Shown in pieces: positions 6,801 to 14,833 of a stretch of DNA of 26,582 nucleotides. How positions within the stretch are numbered: position 1 is the stretch's first letter; every line of letters starts with the position of its first letter. The notes below the pieces were generated by a model, which saw only the letters and a program-made list of their open reading frames with translations, had not been told where the DNA came from and searched no databases. The DNA lies in assembly GCA_965372355.1 (NCBI GenBank), contig CBDVBZ010000042.1, forward strand, positions 1 through 26,582, read 5' to 3'. The stretch comes from CBDVBZ01 sp965372355 (GTDB lineage Bacteria > Krumholzibacteriota > Krumholzibacteriia > WVZY01). A program made the position numbers and the translations under genes.

Positions 6801-8192
6801 ATGAAGAACCCACAACCCACCCAACACGACCCGGGGATGCTGGAACGCATCTGGCGTTCCGTGTTCCGCGGTCCCATATTGCCACGTGACGACCGCGAAC
6901 GGAAGTGGATCGTCTTCAACCATTGGATCCTTCACTTTCGCCCCGTTCGCTTGCCCGAGAAAACGATTCGTTACACCCACACGTGGGGGCTGGGGGGAAT
7001 GTCCGCAACGCTCTTCCTGCTCCTCGTCGCGACCGGCGGGCTCCTCATGTTTGTCTACGAGCCTTCCCCGGGGTATGCGTACGACTCGGTCGTCACGCTG
7101 CAAAACAATGTGTTCTTTGGCAAGCTCATCCGCAGTATCCATCACTGGAGCGCGAACTTTTTGATTGCCGTGCTCCTTCTCCATTTCTTGAGGGTGTATC
7201 TGACAGGCGCCTATCACCCGCCGCGCCGGTTCAACTGGGTGATCGGTCTGTCGCTGCTCGGCTGCGTTCTGGCCTCGAATTTCACGGGGTATCTGCTGCC
7301 GTGGGATCAGCTGTCGTACTGGGCGATCACGATCGTCACCGGCATGCTGGGGTATGTGCCGCTCGTCGGTGGGTGGCTCCAGGGTGTGGCGCGCGGCGGT
7401 TCGGAAATCGGCTCGGCGACACTGGTCAGTTTCTACTCGATCCACACGACTCTGATGCCCGTGGTGATCGCGACCCTCATGGGCCTGCACTTCTGGCGTA
7501 TCCGCAAGGCGCGCGGCGTCGTTATGCCCCGCTCGCCTGAGGAGTCGACCGACACGAATCCGGATTACGTGCTCACGCTCCCGCATCTCCTGTTGCGCGA
7601 GCTATCGGTGGCGCTGGTGCTCATCGCCTTTGTCATGATCGTCTCTCTCGTCTTTGACGCCCCGCTGGGAGACCCGGCAAACCCCGGGATGAGCCCCGAT
7701 CCCGTAAAAGCCCCCTGGTACTTCATGGCTATCCAGGAGTTGCTGCTTCACTTCGATCCGTTGTTCGCGCTGGTGGTCTTGCCGCTGCTCGCTGTGGGCG
7801 GTCTCCTGCTCATCCCTTATCTCAGATACGATCAGGACACCTCCGGTATCTTTATGATGTCTCACAAGGGCCGGCGCCTGGGTTTGATTGCGACGATCAC
7901 GGCGATCATCGCCACACCGATACTGATCGTGGCGGATGAGTTCTGGATTGATTTCGGCGCATGGCTCTCCGGATTGCCGCCCGCAATCAGCAACGGTCTC
8001 GTACCCGCCGCCATCCTGTTTGCGTTGCTGATTGGCTTCTACCAGGTTTTGAAAAGGCGAAGCTCTGCCTCGAACAACGAGGCTATCCAAACGGTGTTTG
8101 TGTTGCTGCTGGTGGCATCTGCCATCCTGACGATCACGGGTGTGTGGTTCCGCGGCTCGGGGATGGCGCTGACATGGCCGTGGAATGTGTAG
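6801..8192 (+). CDS. Cytochrome b, b6-type fused to subunit IV (quinol:cytochrome c reductase)
   Basis: A 463-residue polytopic membrane protein. Four histidines expected to ligate two b hemes are His114 and His128 in helix B (SIHHWSANF, LLLHFLRV) and His215 and His230 in helix D (SIHTTLMP, GLHFWRIR). The 14/15 spacing is that of cytochrome b6 rather than mitochondrial cytochrome b. The Qo-site region reads PDPVKAPWYFMAIQELL (300-315), equivalent to the PEWY loop. The remaining helices correspond to b6f subunit IV, here in one chain. It would oxidise (mena)quinol at the cytoplasmic membrane and pass electrons to the Rieske and cytochrome c subunits encoded immediately downstream. ATG 6801 gives the usual short N-terminus; ATG 6837 is an alternative. 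Confidence 0.92.
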   Translation: MKNPQPTQHDPGMLERIWRSVFRGPILPRDDRERKWIVFNHWILHFRPVRLPEKTIRYTHTWGLGGMSATLFLLLVATGGLLMFVYEPSPGYAYDSVVTLQNNVFFGKLIRSIHHWSANFLIAVLLLHFLRVYLTGAYHPPRRFNWVIGLSLLGCVLASNFTGYLLPWDQLSYWAITIVTGMLGYVPLVGGWLQGVARGGSEIGSATLVSFYSIHTTLMPVVIATLMGLHFWRIRKARGVVMPRSPEESTDTNPDYVLTLPHLLLRELSVALVLIAFVMIVSLVFDAPLGDPANPGMSPDPVKAPWYFMAIQELLLHFDPLFALVVLPLLAVGGLLLIPYLRYDQDTSGIFMMSHKGRRLGLIATITAIIATPILIVADEFWIDFGAWLSGLPPAISNGLVPAAILFALLIGFYQVLKRRSSASNNEAIQTVFVLLLVASAILTITGVWFRGSGMALTWPWNV

Positions 8193-8210
8193 AATCGGCC
8201 GCGAAGCAAA

Positions 8211-8756
8211 ATGAAAAAGCAAAAACCATCGATGCGTGACAAGAAGGAAAAGGAAGCAAAGAAAACGCCTGCCGAGGAGCCAACGACATCGCGACGGACG
8301 TTCTTCTGGAAGGTGTGGCTTGCGTTGGGAGGCCTGGCGGTACTGGAGTACGCGCTGGCCGCCGCCGATTTCTTAAGGCCCCGCCGGGCGCGCTTGCGTG
8401 ATGATGATGACGCGATCGTGATCGCGGGTCCGATAGACCGATTTGAGCCCAACTCGGTCGCCGCGTTTCCAAAGGGAAAGTTCTATCTGGCGCGCCTCGA
8501 GGACGGAGGCTTTCTCGCCCTCTCTCGTGAGTGTACACACCTCGGCTGCACGGTGCCGTGGAGCTCACACGACCATGCCTTTATCTGTCCATGCCACGCA
8601 TCGTCCTTTGATATCACCGGCAACGTGCTGAACCCGCCGGCGCCCCGGGCCCTCGATCTGCATCCCGTTCGCATCGAGAACGGTATCGTCAAGGTGGACA
8701 CGAGCAAGAGGCTGAAACGGAGATCATTCGACCCATCACAGGTGACGCATGCGTGA
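8211..8756 (+). CDS. Rieske 2Fe-2S protein of the cytochrome b complex
   Basis: A 181-residue protein. A lysine-rich N-terminus and a TAT-like SRRTFF (27-32) precede one transmembrane helix (about 33-52). The cluster-binding boxes are CTHLGC (Cys108, His110, Cys113) and CPCH (Cys126, Cys128, His129), giving two Cys and two His iron ligands plus the Cys113-Cys128 disulfide of high-potential Rieske proteins. It carries electrons from the quinol site of cytochrome b to the c-type cytochrome. It starts 18 nt after the cytochrome b stop and overlaps the next gene by 8 nt, so the three form one operon. The Shine-Dalgarno is poor, so expression may depend on coupling to the gene upstream. Confidence 0.93.
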   Translation: MKKQKPSMRDKKEKEAKKTPAEEPTTSRRTFFWKVWLALGGLAVLEYALAAADFLRPRRARLRDDDDAIVIAGPIDRFEPNSVAAFPKGKFYLARLEDGGFLALSRECTHLGCTVPWSSHDHAFICPCHASSFDITGNVLNPPAPRALDLHPVRIENGIVKVDTSKRLKRRSFDPSQVTHA

Positions 8757-11052
8757 CGACGCGCTGCATAAATGGAAACTGACGGGGATCATCGCATCGC
8801 TCGTGATCGTTCTCATCATGCCCATCTACGCGCTCAAGGAATCCCGCCTCCGAGTAACACGCCCGGCACCGGTGGCGGGCGAGGCGACGTTTGTTGGCCG
8901 CGCGAAATGCATCGACTGTCACAAAGACGCCTACGACGCGTGGCTCGGCTCGGATCATGACAACGCGATGGCCGTGGCCAGCGACAGCACGGTCCTGGGC
9001 AACTTCGACGGCGCGGATTTCGAGTACGACCACATCACCGCGCGCTTCTTCAAAAAAGACGACCGCTTCTTCGTCCACACACAGGGCCCCGATGGCGTGT
9101 CCGCGGACTTCGAGATCACACACACGTTTGGCGTGACACCGCTTCAGCAGTATCTGATCCCCTTTCCGGGCGGCCGCCTTCAGGCGCTCACGATTGCATG
9201 GGACACGGAACGCAAGCAGTGGTTCCATCTCTATCCCGGTCAGGACATCTCTCCGGATGACTGGCTTCACTGGACGCGGGCGGCGCAGACCTGGAACGGT
9301 ATGTGCGCCGAGTGTCACTCGACGAACCTAACCAAGAACTACAACCCCGAGACAAAAACGTTCAACACCACGTGGTCCGAGATCAACGTCAGCTGTGAGG
9401 CTTGCCACGGACCCGGTTCCCGTCACGTGGCGTGGGCGGACATCCCGCCGATGGCCCGACCCGATACCGAGGACTACGAGCTGGTCAATCAAACGAGCGG
9501 CATCAGTTCGCGGCAACAGGTAGAGCTTTGCGCGCCTTGCCACGCACGCCGGACCGAGTTGGGCGACTACGATCACACGCGGCCCGATCTCCTCGACAAC
9601 ATCATCCCGACGAATCTGGACGAGGAGCTCTACTTCGCCGACGGTCAGATCGACGACGAGGTCTATGTCTATGGCTCCTTCGTCCAAAGCAAGATGTACA
9701 AGAACGATGTCCAATGCAACGATTGCCACGATGTCCACAGCCTCGAGCTGATCGAAGAAGGCAACGCGCTGTGTCTGAGATGCCACCAGTCGGATGTCTA
9801 CGACAGTTACGATCATCACTTCCACAAAAAGGAGCACGAGGGCAAACCCAGCGATGGTCATCTGTGCATCAAATGTCATATGCCCGAGCGACCGTACATG
9901 GTCGTCGACTATCGGGCCGATCACAGCATCCGCGTGCCGCGTCCGGACCTCACACTCGCCATCGGCACGCCGAACGCGTGCAATCAAGCGGGGTGCCACA
10001 ACGACAAACCCGACGAGTGGTCCGCCGAACACTACACACTGTGGTACGGTCAGGCCCGAAAACCACACTACGGTACCGTTCTGGCGGCCGGACGTGCACG
10101 TGACGCCGAGGCCCACGCACAGCTCGTTCGTCTCGCCGGTGACAACCTCTACCCCGCGATCGCCCGCGCAACCGCTCTTTCCCTCCTGGGCGTATACCCC
10201 GAGGAGGAAAACACGCCCGCGTTTGCCCGCGCACTGTCGGACAAAGAGGCGCTCGTGCGTCACACCGCGGTGTCGCACATCAACCTGTCCGACGCGGAAG
10301 AGATGGTTGAAACGGTCGCCCCGCTGCTTTTCGATCACGTCCGGGCCGTCCGCATGCAGGCCGCCGTGCGCCTCGCCGGACTGCCACCGGAGCTTTTCAA
10401 ACCCTATCAGCAGGAGGCGCTCGATGAGGCGCTCTCAGAGTACGAGGAGGCGATGAACTACTCGCTCGACTTCGCGTTTGCCGGGCACAACCTCGGCAAC
10501 CTCTATGCGCAGATCGATGAGTTGGACCGGGCGGTGGACTACTACAAGACGGCCATCGCGATCGACGATCTCTTCTACCCCGCTAAGGTCAACCTCGCGA
10601 TGCTCTACAATTCGCAGGGCCAGAACAAAGAGGCGGAAAGGCTGTTGCGTGAGATCACCGAAGACTATCCCGACAACTATGACATCGCATACTCGTTGGG
10701 ACTTCTGCTGGCAGAGATGAATCGGTTCGATGAGGCGGCCGTCTACATGCAACGGGCGGCAAATGGACTGCCCGATCGCTCACGCATCCTCTATAACCTG
10801 GGCTTGATCCAGCAGCATCTTGGCCGGATGCCCGAGGCCGAAGCGGCGCTAATCCGTATCGTCGAGATGGCACCCGACAACCTCGACTACATGCACGCGC
10901 TGGCCGATCACTACGTCAAGCGCGGTGAGCTGCAGAAAGCACTGTCGATCGCTGAACGAATGATATCGACCCACCCCGACAACGATCTCGGGAAGCAGCT
11001 AAAGACGTTCCTTCAGCAACAGCTCGGCGTGCAATCTCCCGATCCCCGGTAG
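8749..11052 (+). CDS. Membrane-anchored multiheme cytochrome c with C-terminal TPR repeats
   Basis: A 767-residue protein with an N-terminal anchor or uncleaved signal (residues about 11-28) and then a periplasmic heme domain. Seven CXXCH sites are at residues 54, 186, 216, 261, 323, 342 and 373, and an unusual CNQAGCH (CX4CH) is at 411. After a helical, HEAT-like stretch (about 440-560) come roughly five TPR units (about 570-750), e.g. GHNLGNLYAQIDELDRAVDYYKTA-like repeats. The architecture resembles multiheme/TPR proteins sometimes auto-named 'component of TonB system'. In this operon it is best read as the electron acceptor subunit of the b-Rieske complex, with TPRs docking partners. The terminal acceptor is unknown. 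It overlaps the Rieske gene by 8 nt. Confidence 0.88.
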   Translation: MRDDALHKWKLTGIIASLVIVLIMPIYALKESRLRVTRPAPVAGEATFVGRAKCIDCHKDAYDAWLGSDHDNAMAVASDSTVLGNFDGADFEYDHITARFFKKDDRFFVHTQGPDGVSADFEITHTFGVTPLQQYLIPFPGGRLQALTIAWDTERKQWFHLYPGQDISPDDWLHWTRAAQTWNGMCAECHSTNLTKNYNPETKTFNTTWSEINVSCEACHGPGSRHVAWADIPPMARPDTEDYELVNQTSGISSRQQVELCAPCHARRTELGDYDHTRPDLLDNIIPTNLDEELYFADGQIDDEVYVYGSFVQSKMYKNDVQCNDCHDVHSLELIEEGNALCLRCHQSDVYDSYDHHFHKKEHEGKPSDGHLCIKCHMPERPYMVVDYRADHSIRVPRPDLTLAIGTPNACNQAGCHNDKPDEWSAEHYTLWYGQARKPHYGTVLAAGRARDAEAHAQLVRLAGDNLYPAIARATALSLLGVYPEEENTPAFARALSDKEALVRHTAVSHINLSDAEEMVETVAPLLFDHVRAVRMQAAVRLAGLPPELFKPYQQEALDEALSEYEEAMNYSLDFAFAGHNLGNLYAQIDELDRAVDYYKTAIAIDDLFYPAKVNLAMLYNSQGQNKEAERLLREITEDYPDNYDIAYSLGLLLAEMNRFDEAAVYMQRAANGLPDRSRILYNLGLIQQHLGRMPEAEAALIRIVEMAPDNLDYMHALADHYVKRGELQKALSIAERMISTHPDNDLGKQLKTFLQQQLGVQSPDPR

Positions 11053-11079
11053 CCTCCACCCACAAAAAGGCACAGACAA

Positions 11080-11103
11080 AACGAACCGCATTCGTTATTA
11101 TTA
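11080..11103 (+). terminator. Weak terminator-like stem after the cytochrome operon
   Basis: AACGAA (11080-11085), loop CCGCA, TTCGTT (11091-11096), followed by ATTATTA. The stem is short and AT-rich but has the right position and a U-rich tail. The same TTATTATTA could serve as a -10 region for the small gene at 11146. Confidence 0.3.
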
Positions 11104-11145
11104 GCGTTCTGGACACCCGAACACGCGCACACCCGGAGAAACATC

Positions 11146-11289
11146 ATGTGTCTCGATGGAAAGAGAGAAGCAAAGCCAAAACCCGGGCGTTACAAGTGCC
11201 GTAACTGTGGCGCCGTGAGCAAGAAAAAAGACCGGCTTTGCGAGCCCAAGAAGATCAAGAAGATCAAGAAGAAGAAAAAGAAGGAATAG
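11146..11289 (+). CDS. Small zinc-ribbon-like, lysine-tailed protein (47 aa)
   Basis: ATG 11146 to TAG 11289 encodes 47 residues. The centre reads YKCRNCGAVSKKKDRLC: a CXXC knuckle and a third cysteine 12 residues on, followed by Pro. This looks like half of a zinc ribbon, or a metal site completed in a dimer. The last 14 residues are almost all Lys/Ile. CGGAGA lies about 6 nt upstream, a fair ribosome-binding site. The codon pattern is coherent, and short proteins with a CXXCGA[VT]SKKKD core are familiar as conserved hypotheticals. The basic tail suggests nucleic-acid or ribosome contact, but that is speculative. Confidence 0.68.
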   Translation: MCLDGKREAKPKPGRYKCRNCGAVSKKKDRLCEPKKIKKIKKKKKKE

Positions 11290-11348
11290 CGTCACTCGGC
11301 GTCCCGCCCACCGGGACGTATTCCAACCTGAAGGGACCCCAGCTGACC

Positions 11349-11978
11349 ATGAATCCACCATCTTCGAGCTCGGGCAAATCGAACCCGAAGATCGCACTCC
11401 CCGCCCCGAAACTCGAGAGCGATCGGTCGCTCGAGAGCGCACTTGCCGGACGTCGGTCGATTCGAGAATTCACCAAAAACCCCCTGTCACTCCAGGACGT
11501 CTCGCAGCTCTTATGGGCGACTCAGGGGATCACCGCTCCCGGCGGTGAGCGTACAGCACCCTCCGCGGGAGCCCTCTATCCGCTGGAGATCTACGTCGCG
11601 ACCGGGATGACCTCGCTCGATCCGGCCGTGTATCACTACCGGCCACACAGCCACGAGATCGTCATGCACACCGACGGCGACAAGCGGGCATCTCTGGCCC
11701 GGGCTTCGCTCAAGCAGGAATGCGTGCGTGACTGCGCCGCCGTTTTTGTCTACGCCGTTATCTACGAACGCGTGACGAAGGAATACGGCAAGGACGGCGA
11801 CATGTATGTCCATTTCGAGGTTGGTCACGCGACTCAGAACACGTGCCTGCAGGCTACCGCACTGGGGCTCGGCTCCGTTCCGGTTGGAGCGTTCGATGGC
11901 GCAGCTGTTGAGAGGCTGCTCGAGCTACCACCCAATGAGAGGGCCCTCTACCTGTTGCCGGTAGGAAACGTAAAATAG
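11349..11978 (+). CDS. SagB/ThcOx-type nitroreductase-family flavoenzyme
   Basis: A 209-residue FMN-dependent oxidoreductase. Family hallmarks are LESALAGRRSIREFTKNPLS, a flavin-phosphate-binding segment near the start; LSQLLWATQGI-like text (DVSQLLWATQGIT); RTAPSAGALYPLEIYVATG; and near the end HATQNTCLQATALGLGSVPVGAFD. This is the stand-alone SagB/ThcOx dehydrogenase type. Relatives in gene clusters oxidise azolines in peptide natural products, but lone genes like this one have no known substrate, and no cyclodehydratase or precursor peptide gene is nearby. ATG 11349 is preferred to an in-frame upstream start because the longer version would overlap the zinc-ribbon gene and add low-complexity sequence. 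AAGGG lies about 12 nt upstream, a rather long spacing. Confidence 0.87.
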   Translation: MNPPSSSSGKSNPKIALPAPKLESDRSLESALAGRRSIREFTKNPLSLQDVSQLLWATQGITAPGGERTAPSAGALYPLEIYVATGMTSLDPAVYHYRPHSHEIVMHTDGDKRASLARASLKQECVRDCAAVFVYAVIYERVTKEYGKDGDMYVHFEVGHATQNTCLQATALGLGSVPVGAFDGAAVERLLELPPNERALYLLPVGNVK

Positions 11979-12132
11979 CATACAGGCACAGTCATCGCTG
12001 CCCGGGCGAACTCATCGTCGTTGGACAGAACAAAGACGCCTGGACCCAACCGGCGACACCGGTTATCGTCTTGGAACCCGCTCTGACCCCCGATGGCGCG
12101 CAGGCGCTTCAACCTCAACACTGGAGGTCGCG

Positions 12133-12693
12133 ATGGTTTCGATCGTGTCACTCTGGCTTCCGATCCTTCTGTCAGCAGTGTTTGTTTTTATCGTCAGCTC
12201 TATCATCCACATGGTGTTCCAGTATCACCGCACCGATTTTGGCAAGGTGCCGTCCGAAGACGACGTCATTGCGGCCCTCGGCAAATTCGAGATCCCACCG
12301 GGCGATTACGTCATTCCCTGTGCGGGGAGCGCCAAGGGGATGAAAGATCCCGACTACATCGAAAAGGTAAAGAAAGGGCCCAACGTCTTTATGACGGTGA
12401 TGCCAAAAGGCATGCCGTCCATGGGCGGGAGCCTCGTCATGTGGTTCATCTACAGCCTCTTGATCAGCGTGTTCGCCGCCTACATCGCCAGCCGTGCGCT
12501 CGGGCCGGACGCCGAGTACATGAGCGTGTTCCGGTTTACCGGCGCCGCGGCCTTTGCCGGCTACAGCCTGGCGCTGGCCCAGAATTCGATCTGGTACAAG
12601 CGCAAGTGGAGCGCGACGCTCAAATCCATGTTTGACGGCTTTATCTACGCGCTCTTCACGGCCGGGGCATTTGGATGGTTGTGGCCTTCTTAG
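12133..12693 (+). CDS. Conserved membrane protein of unknown function
   Basis: A 186-residue integral membrane protein with an N-terminal helix (about 4-27), a soluble segment (about 30-90) and about three helices in the C-terminal half (about 96-116, 127-147, 163-184). The soluble part has a recognisable pattern, DFGKVPSEDDVIAAL, PPGDYVIP and GPNVFMTVMPKGMPSMG. I recall this pattern from a widespread family of uncharacterised proteins ending, as here, in DGFIYALFTAGAFGWLWP. TGGAGG 6 nt upstream of the ATG is a good ribosome-binding site. It precedes the phosphatase-like gene by only 30 nt on the same strand, so they may be co-transcribed. No function can be given. Confidence 0.85.
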   Translation: MVSIVSLWLPILLSAVFVFIVSSIIHMVFQYHRTDFGKVPSEDDVIAALGKFEIPPGDYVIPCAGSAKGMKDPDYIEKVKKGPNVFMTVMPKGMPSMGGSLVMWFIYSLLISVFAAYIASRALGPDAEYMSVFRFTGAAAFAGYSLALAQNSIWYKRKWSATLKSMFDGFIYALFTAGAFGWLWPS

Positions 12694-12723
12694 GATCCTG
12701 ACCGCGCAAAAACAGGGAGCACA

Positions 12724-14727
12724 TTGTCTCGAACAAAGACATTCGGCGGTGTCGCTGTCGCGTGGATCGCCGTTGCCGCCGTCATCGTTTGCATCTGCAA
12801 CGGGTGTGGAGGACAAGACGGCGCCGCCAACGATACGGATGGCTTTTCGCGAACCGTGACGTTCCCCGATCTGAGCGCTTTCATCGAGAGCGATCGATGG
12901 GATCGCTCGGAGGCGGGCCCGGTCGTGTTTGTCGGCATCGACGGCGCAAGCTGGGAATTCCTCGATCCACTGATCGAGAGGGGCATCCTCCCGAATCTCG
13001 GCCGGATCAAGCGTGACGGAGCGCACGGGACACTGCGCTCGATCGACTGCTATGTGTCCCCGCCGGCGTGGACGACGATGCTCAGCGGGTATCTCCCCAA
13101 GAAAACCGGCGTCTATTCGTTCGGTAAGTGGGACCCGACCGGACAGGAGTTCACGAGCGTCAACGCCGATGACGTCGAAGTCCCACGCGTCTGGGAGATC
13201 GCATCGCACGGTGGCAGGACGGTGGGAATCTTCAACGTCCCGATGTCGTATCCTCCGCAACCGGTCAACGGGGTCATCGTCTCCGGGATGATGACCCCGG
13301 TCGAGAGAGCGGAGCCACGAATCGCCATGCCCGTGCCGCGTCAACGCCGGGACAGACAGCCGGCCACGGACCCCGTAAAGAGCTATTCCCCCGTCTGGAG
13401 AACGGTCACCGATGACTCGCTGAACACCTATTTCTGGTCGCTCCACGACACGGTTGATGATGGGATCAAGGACTACGACACCGTATCTCTCACGGTCGTC
13501 GCCGGAACGAACTCGGGTGGTGACAGCCCCGCGAAGTCGTACGCGTTTCGCGTCGGAGACTTTTCTCCATGGGTTCGGATTCAGTCGATAAGGAACGGCG
13601 ACCTCGAGGGCGCATGGTGTAAGGTCGCCATCGTAAAGACACCGGACGGACAGTACGACACACGGATCTCTCCCGCCTTTTTTGCGATCGAGGCGCAGTA
13701 TGCCTACCCCGATACGATGGCGGATCATCTCGAGAAAACATTCGGCTACTACACACCCGGTGTCTTCGTAGGGACCGAAATGGTCCCGTCAATGACGGGG
13801 ATGGCCGCGTCGCACGCCTCCTGGTTCTACGATCTCGATGACTGGAACCTGTATCTCTACGTGTTTACGCAGAGCGACAACATCCATCACCTCACGGGTT
13901 TTTCAGCCGCCGCTATCGATGTCTACCGGCGGATCGATCGGTTTGTTGGCGAGGTCATGGACAGGATGCCTGAAGACGGCACGTTGATCATCGCGTCCGA
14001 TCACGGCTTTGGCAGATACACCTACGGTCTTGATCTCAACCGGCTCTTCGAAGATCTCGGACTTCTGTCGCGGCGGGATGACGATACGATCGACTTCGAC
14101 CGTTCGCTCGTCTTCCATCATATCTGGCATCTGTATTTCAACGATGAACGGATCACGAGAGAGGAACTCGCCCAACACGGTATCGATGTGCCTGCATCGG
14201 CGGACCCGGTGGATTTCTTCACGGGGTACCTGCAGCAGGCGGTCAAAGCGGTTCGGTCGATAGACGGGACGACGGTCTCGCTCGAACTTCGCCGCTTACC
14301 CGCCGATGCGGCGGGAGAGGCACCCGATATGGCGGTCACGGGCACGTACGGCGAGGTGGTTGTCGATTTCCTCGGTCTCGAGCCGCCCCAGCCCACGGTG
14401 ATCCACGACCTCGAGGGGAACAAGCGCGGTTGGCACACCCGCGACGGTATCTTTATGGCATGGGGTCGAGACATCCGAAGGGGGCACGAGGCCCACCCGC
14501 TGGACATCCAGGATGTCGCACCGACAATGCTCTATCTCCTCGGACTTCCAGTTGCCGCAGATATGGATGGCCGGGTGATGGCGGACGTCCTCGAGCGGCG
14601 GCTCCTCGCCGATAGAGCACTCTACCGGGTCGCCGACTACGCCGGGATCTCGAGAGCATCCTCCACAAGCAATGCCGAACGGGAATCCCTCGAAGACAAG
14701 CTCCGCAGCCTGGGGTATATTCGATAA
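12724..14727 (+). CDS. Exported alkaline-phosphatase-superfamily phosphodiesterase/phosphatase
   Basis: A 667-residue protein of the type I phosphodiesterase/nucleotide pyrophosphatase group. Metal- and substrate-site signatures are VVFVGIDGASW (Asp73), SPPAWTTMLSGYLP (the Thr nucleophile at 117 or 118), QSDNIHH (Asp385, His388/389), IIASDHGFG (Asp426, His427) and GWHTRDGIFMAWG. The enzyme should hydrolyse phosphate mono- or diesters outside the cytoplasm. The start is TTG 12724, with AGGGAG 4 nt upstream; no ATG or GTG exists in frame before the hydrophobic segment (about 8-25). That segment ends CICNGCGG, so it may be a lipoprotein with an atypical lipobox. A strong terminator lies 52 nt past the stop. 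Substrate unknown; the length fits homologs annotated only as 'alkaline phosphatase family protein'. Confidence 0.9.
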   Translation: MSRTKTFGGVAVAWIAVAAVIVCICNGCGGQDGAANDTDGFSRTVTFPDLSAFIESDRWDRSEAGPVVFVGIDGASWEFLDPLIERGILPNLGRIKRDGAHGTLRSIDCYVSPPAWTTMLSGYLPKKTGVYSFGKWDPTGQEFTSVNADDVEVPRVWEIASHGGRTVGIFNVPMSYPPQPVNGVIVSGMMTPVERAEPRIAMPVPRQRRDRQPATDPVKSYSPVWRTVTDDSLNTYFWSLHDTVDDGIKDYDTVSLTVVAGTNSGGDSPAKSYAFRVGDFSPWVRIQSIRNGDLEGAWCKVAIVKTPDGQYDTRISPAFFAIEAQYAYPDTMADHLEKTFGYYTPGVFVGTEMVPSMTGMAASHASWFYDLDDWNLYLYVFTQSDNIHHLTGFSAAAIDVYRRIDRFVGEVMDRMPEDGTLIIASDHGFGRYTYGLDLNRLFEDLGLLSRRDDDTIDFDRSLVFHHIWHLYFNDERITREELAQHGIDVPASADPVDFFTGYLQQAVKAVRSIDGTTVSLELRRLPADAAGEAPDMAVTGTYGEVVVDFLGLEPPQPTVIHDLEGNKRGWHTRDGIFMAWGRDIRRGHEAHPLDIQDVAPTMLYLLGLPVAADMDGRVMADVLERRLLADRALYRVADYAGISRASSTSNAERESLEDKLRSLGYIR

Positions 14728-14778
14728 GGTGTGGTGAGCTATACGCGCCGCCCGTTCGGGCACGCGCTCATCAGTTAG

Positions 14779-14814
14779 AGCCCGCGAGTGATGTCACCCG
14801 CGGGCTTGTCTTTT
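14779..14814 (+). terminator. Rho-independent terminator after the phosphatase gene
   Basis: AGCCCGCGAGTG (14779-14790) pairs with CACCCGCGGGCT (14795-14806) except for one A-C position, with an ATGT loop, followed by TGTCTTTT. It sits between convergent genes. The minus-strand version lacks a clear U-tract, so it mainly serves the plus strand. Confidence 0.8.
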
Positions 14815-14833
14815 GCCAGAACCTACGGCTGTG

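Noticed and set aside
6554..6919. Long N-terminal extension of dodecin
   Set aside because: Dodecins are about 70 residues; the extension crosses the cytochrome b start, and the Shine-Dalgarno supports ATG 6553.
11349..11978. Azole-peptide (TOMM) biosynthesis cluster around the SagB-like gene
   Set aside because: No cyclodehydratase, YcaO or precursor peptide gene in the neighbourhood; the gene looks solitary.
12172..13728. 518-codon minus-strand ORF spanning two genes
   Set aside because: Opposite the membrane protein and phosphatase genes, both with clear family motifs; the translation is Arg/Asp-rich without domains.
14741..14770. tRNA or other structured RNA after the phosphatase gene
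   Set aside because: Only a GCCCG-TT-CGGGC mini-stem; no cloverleaf, T-loop or CCA context. No tRNA was recognised anywhere in the window.
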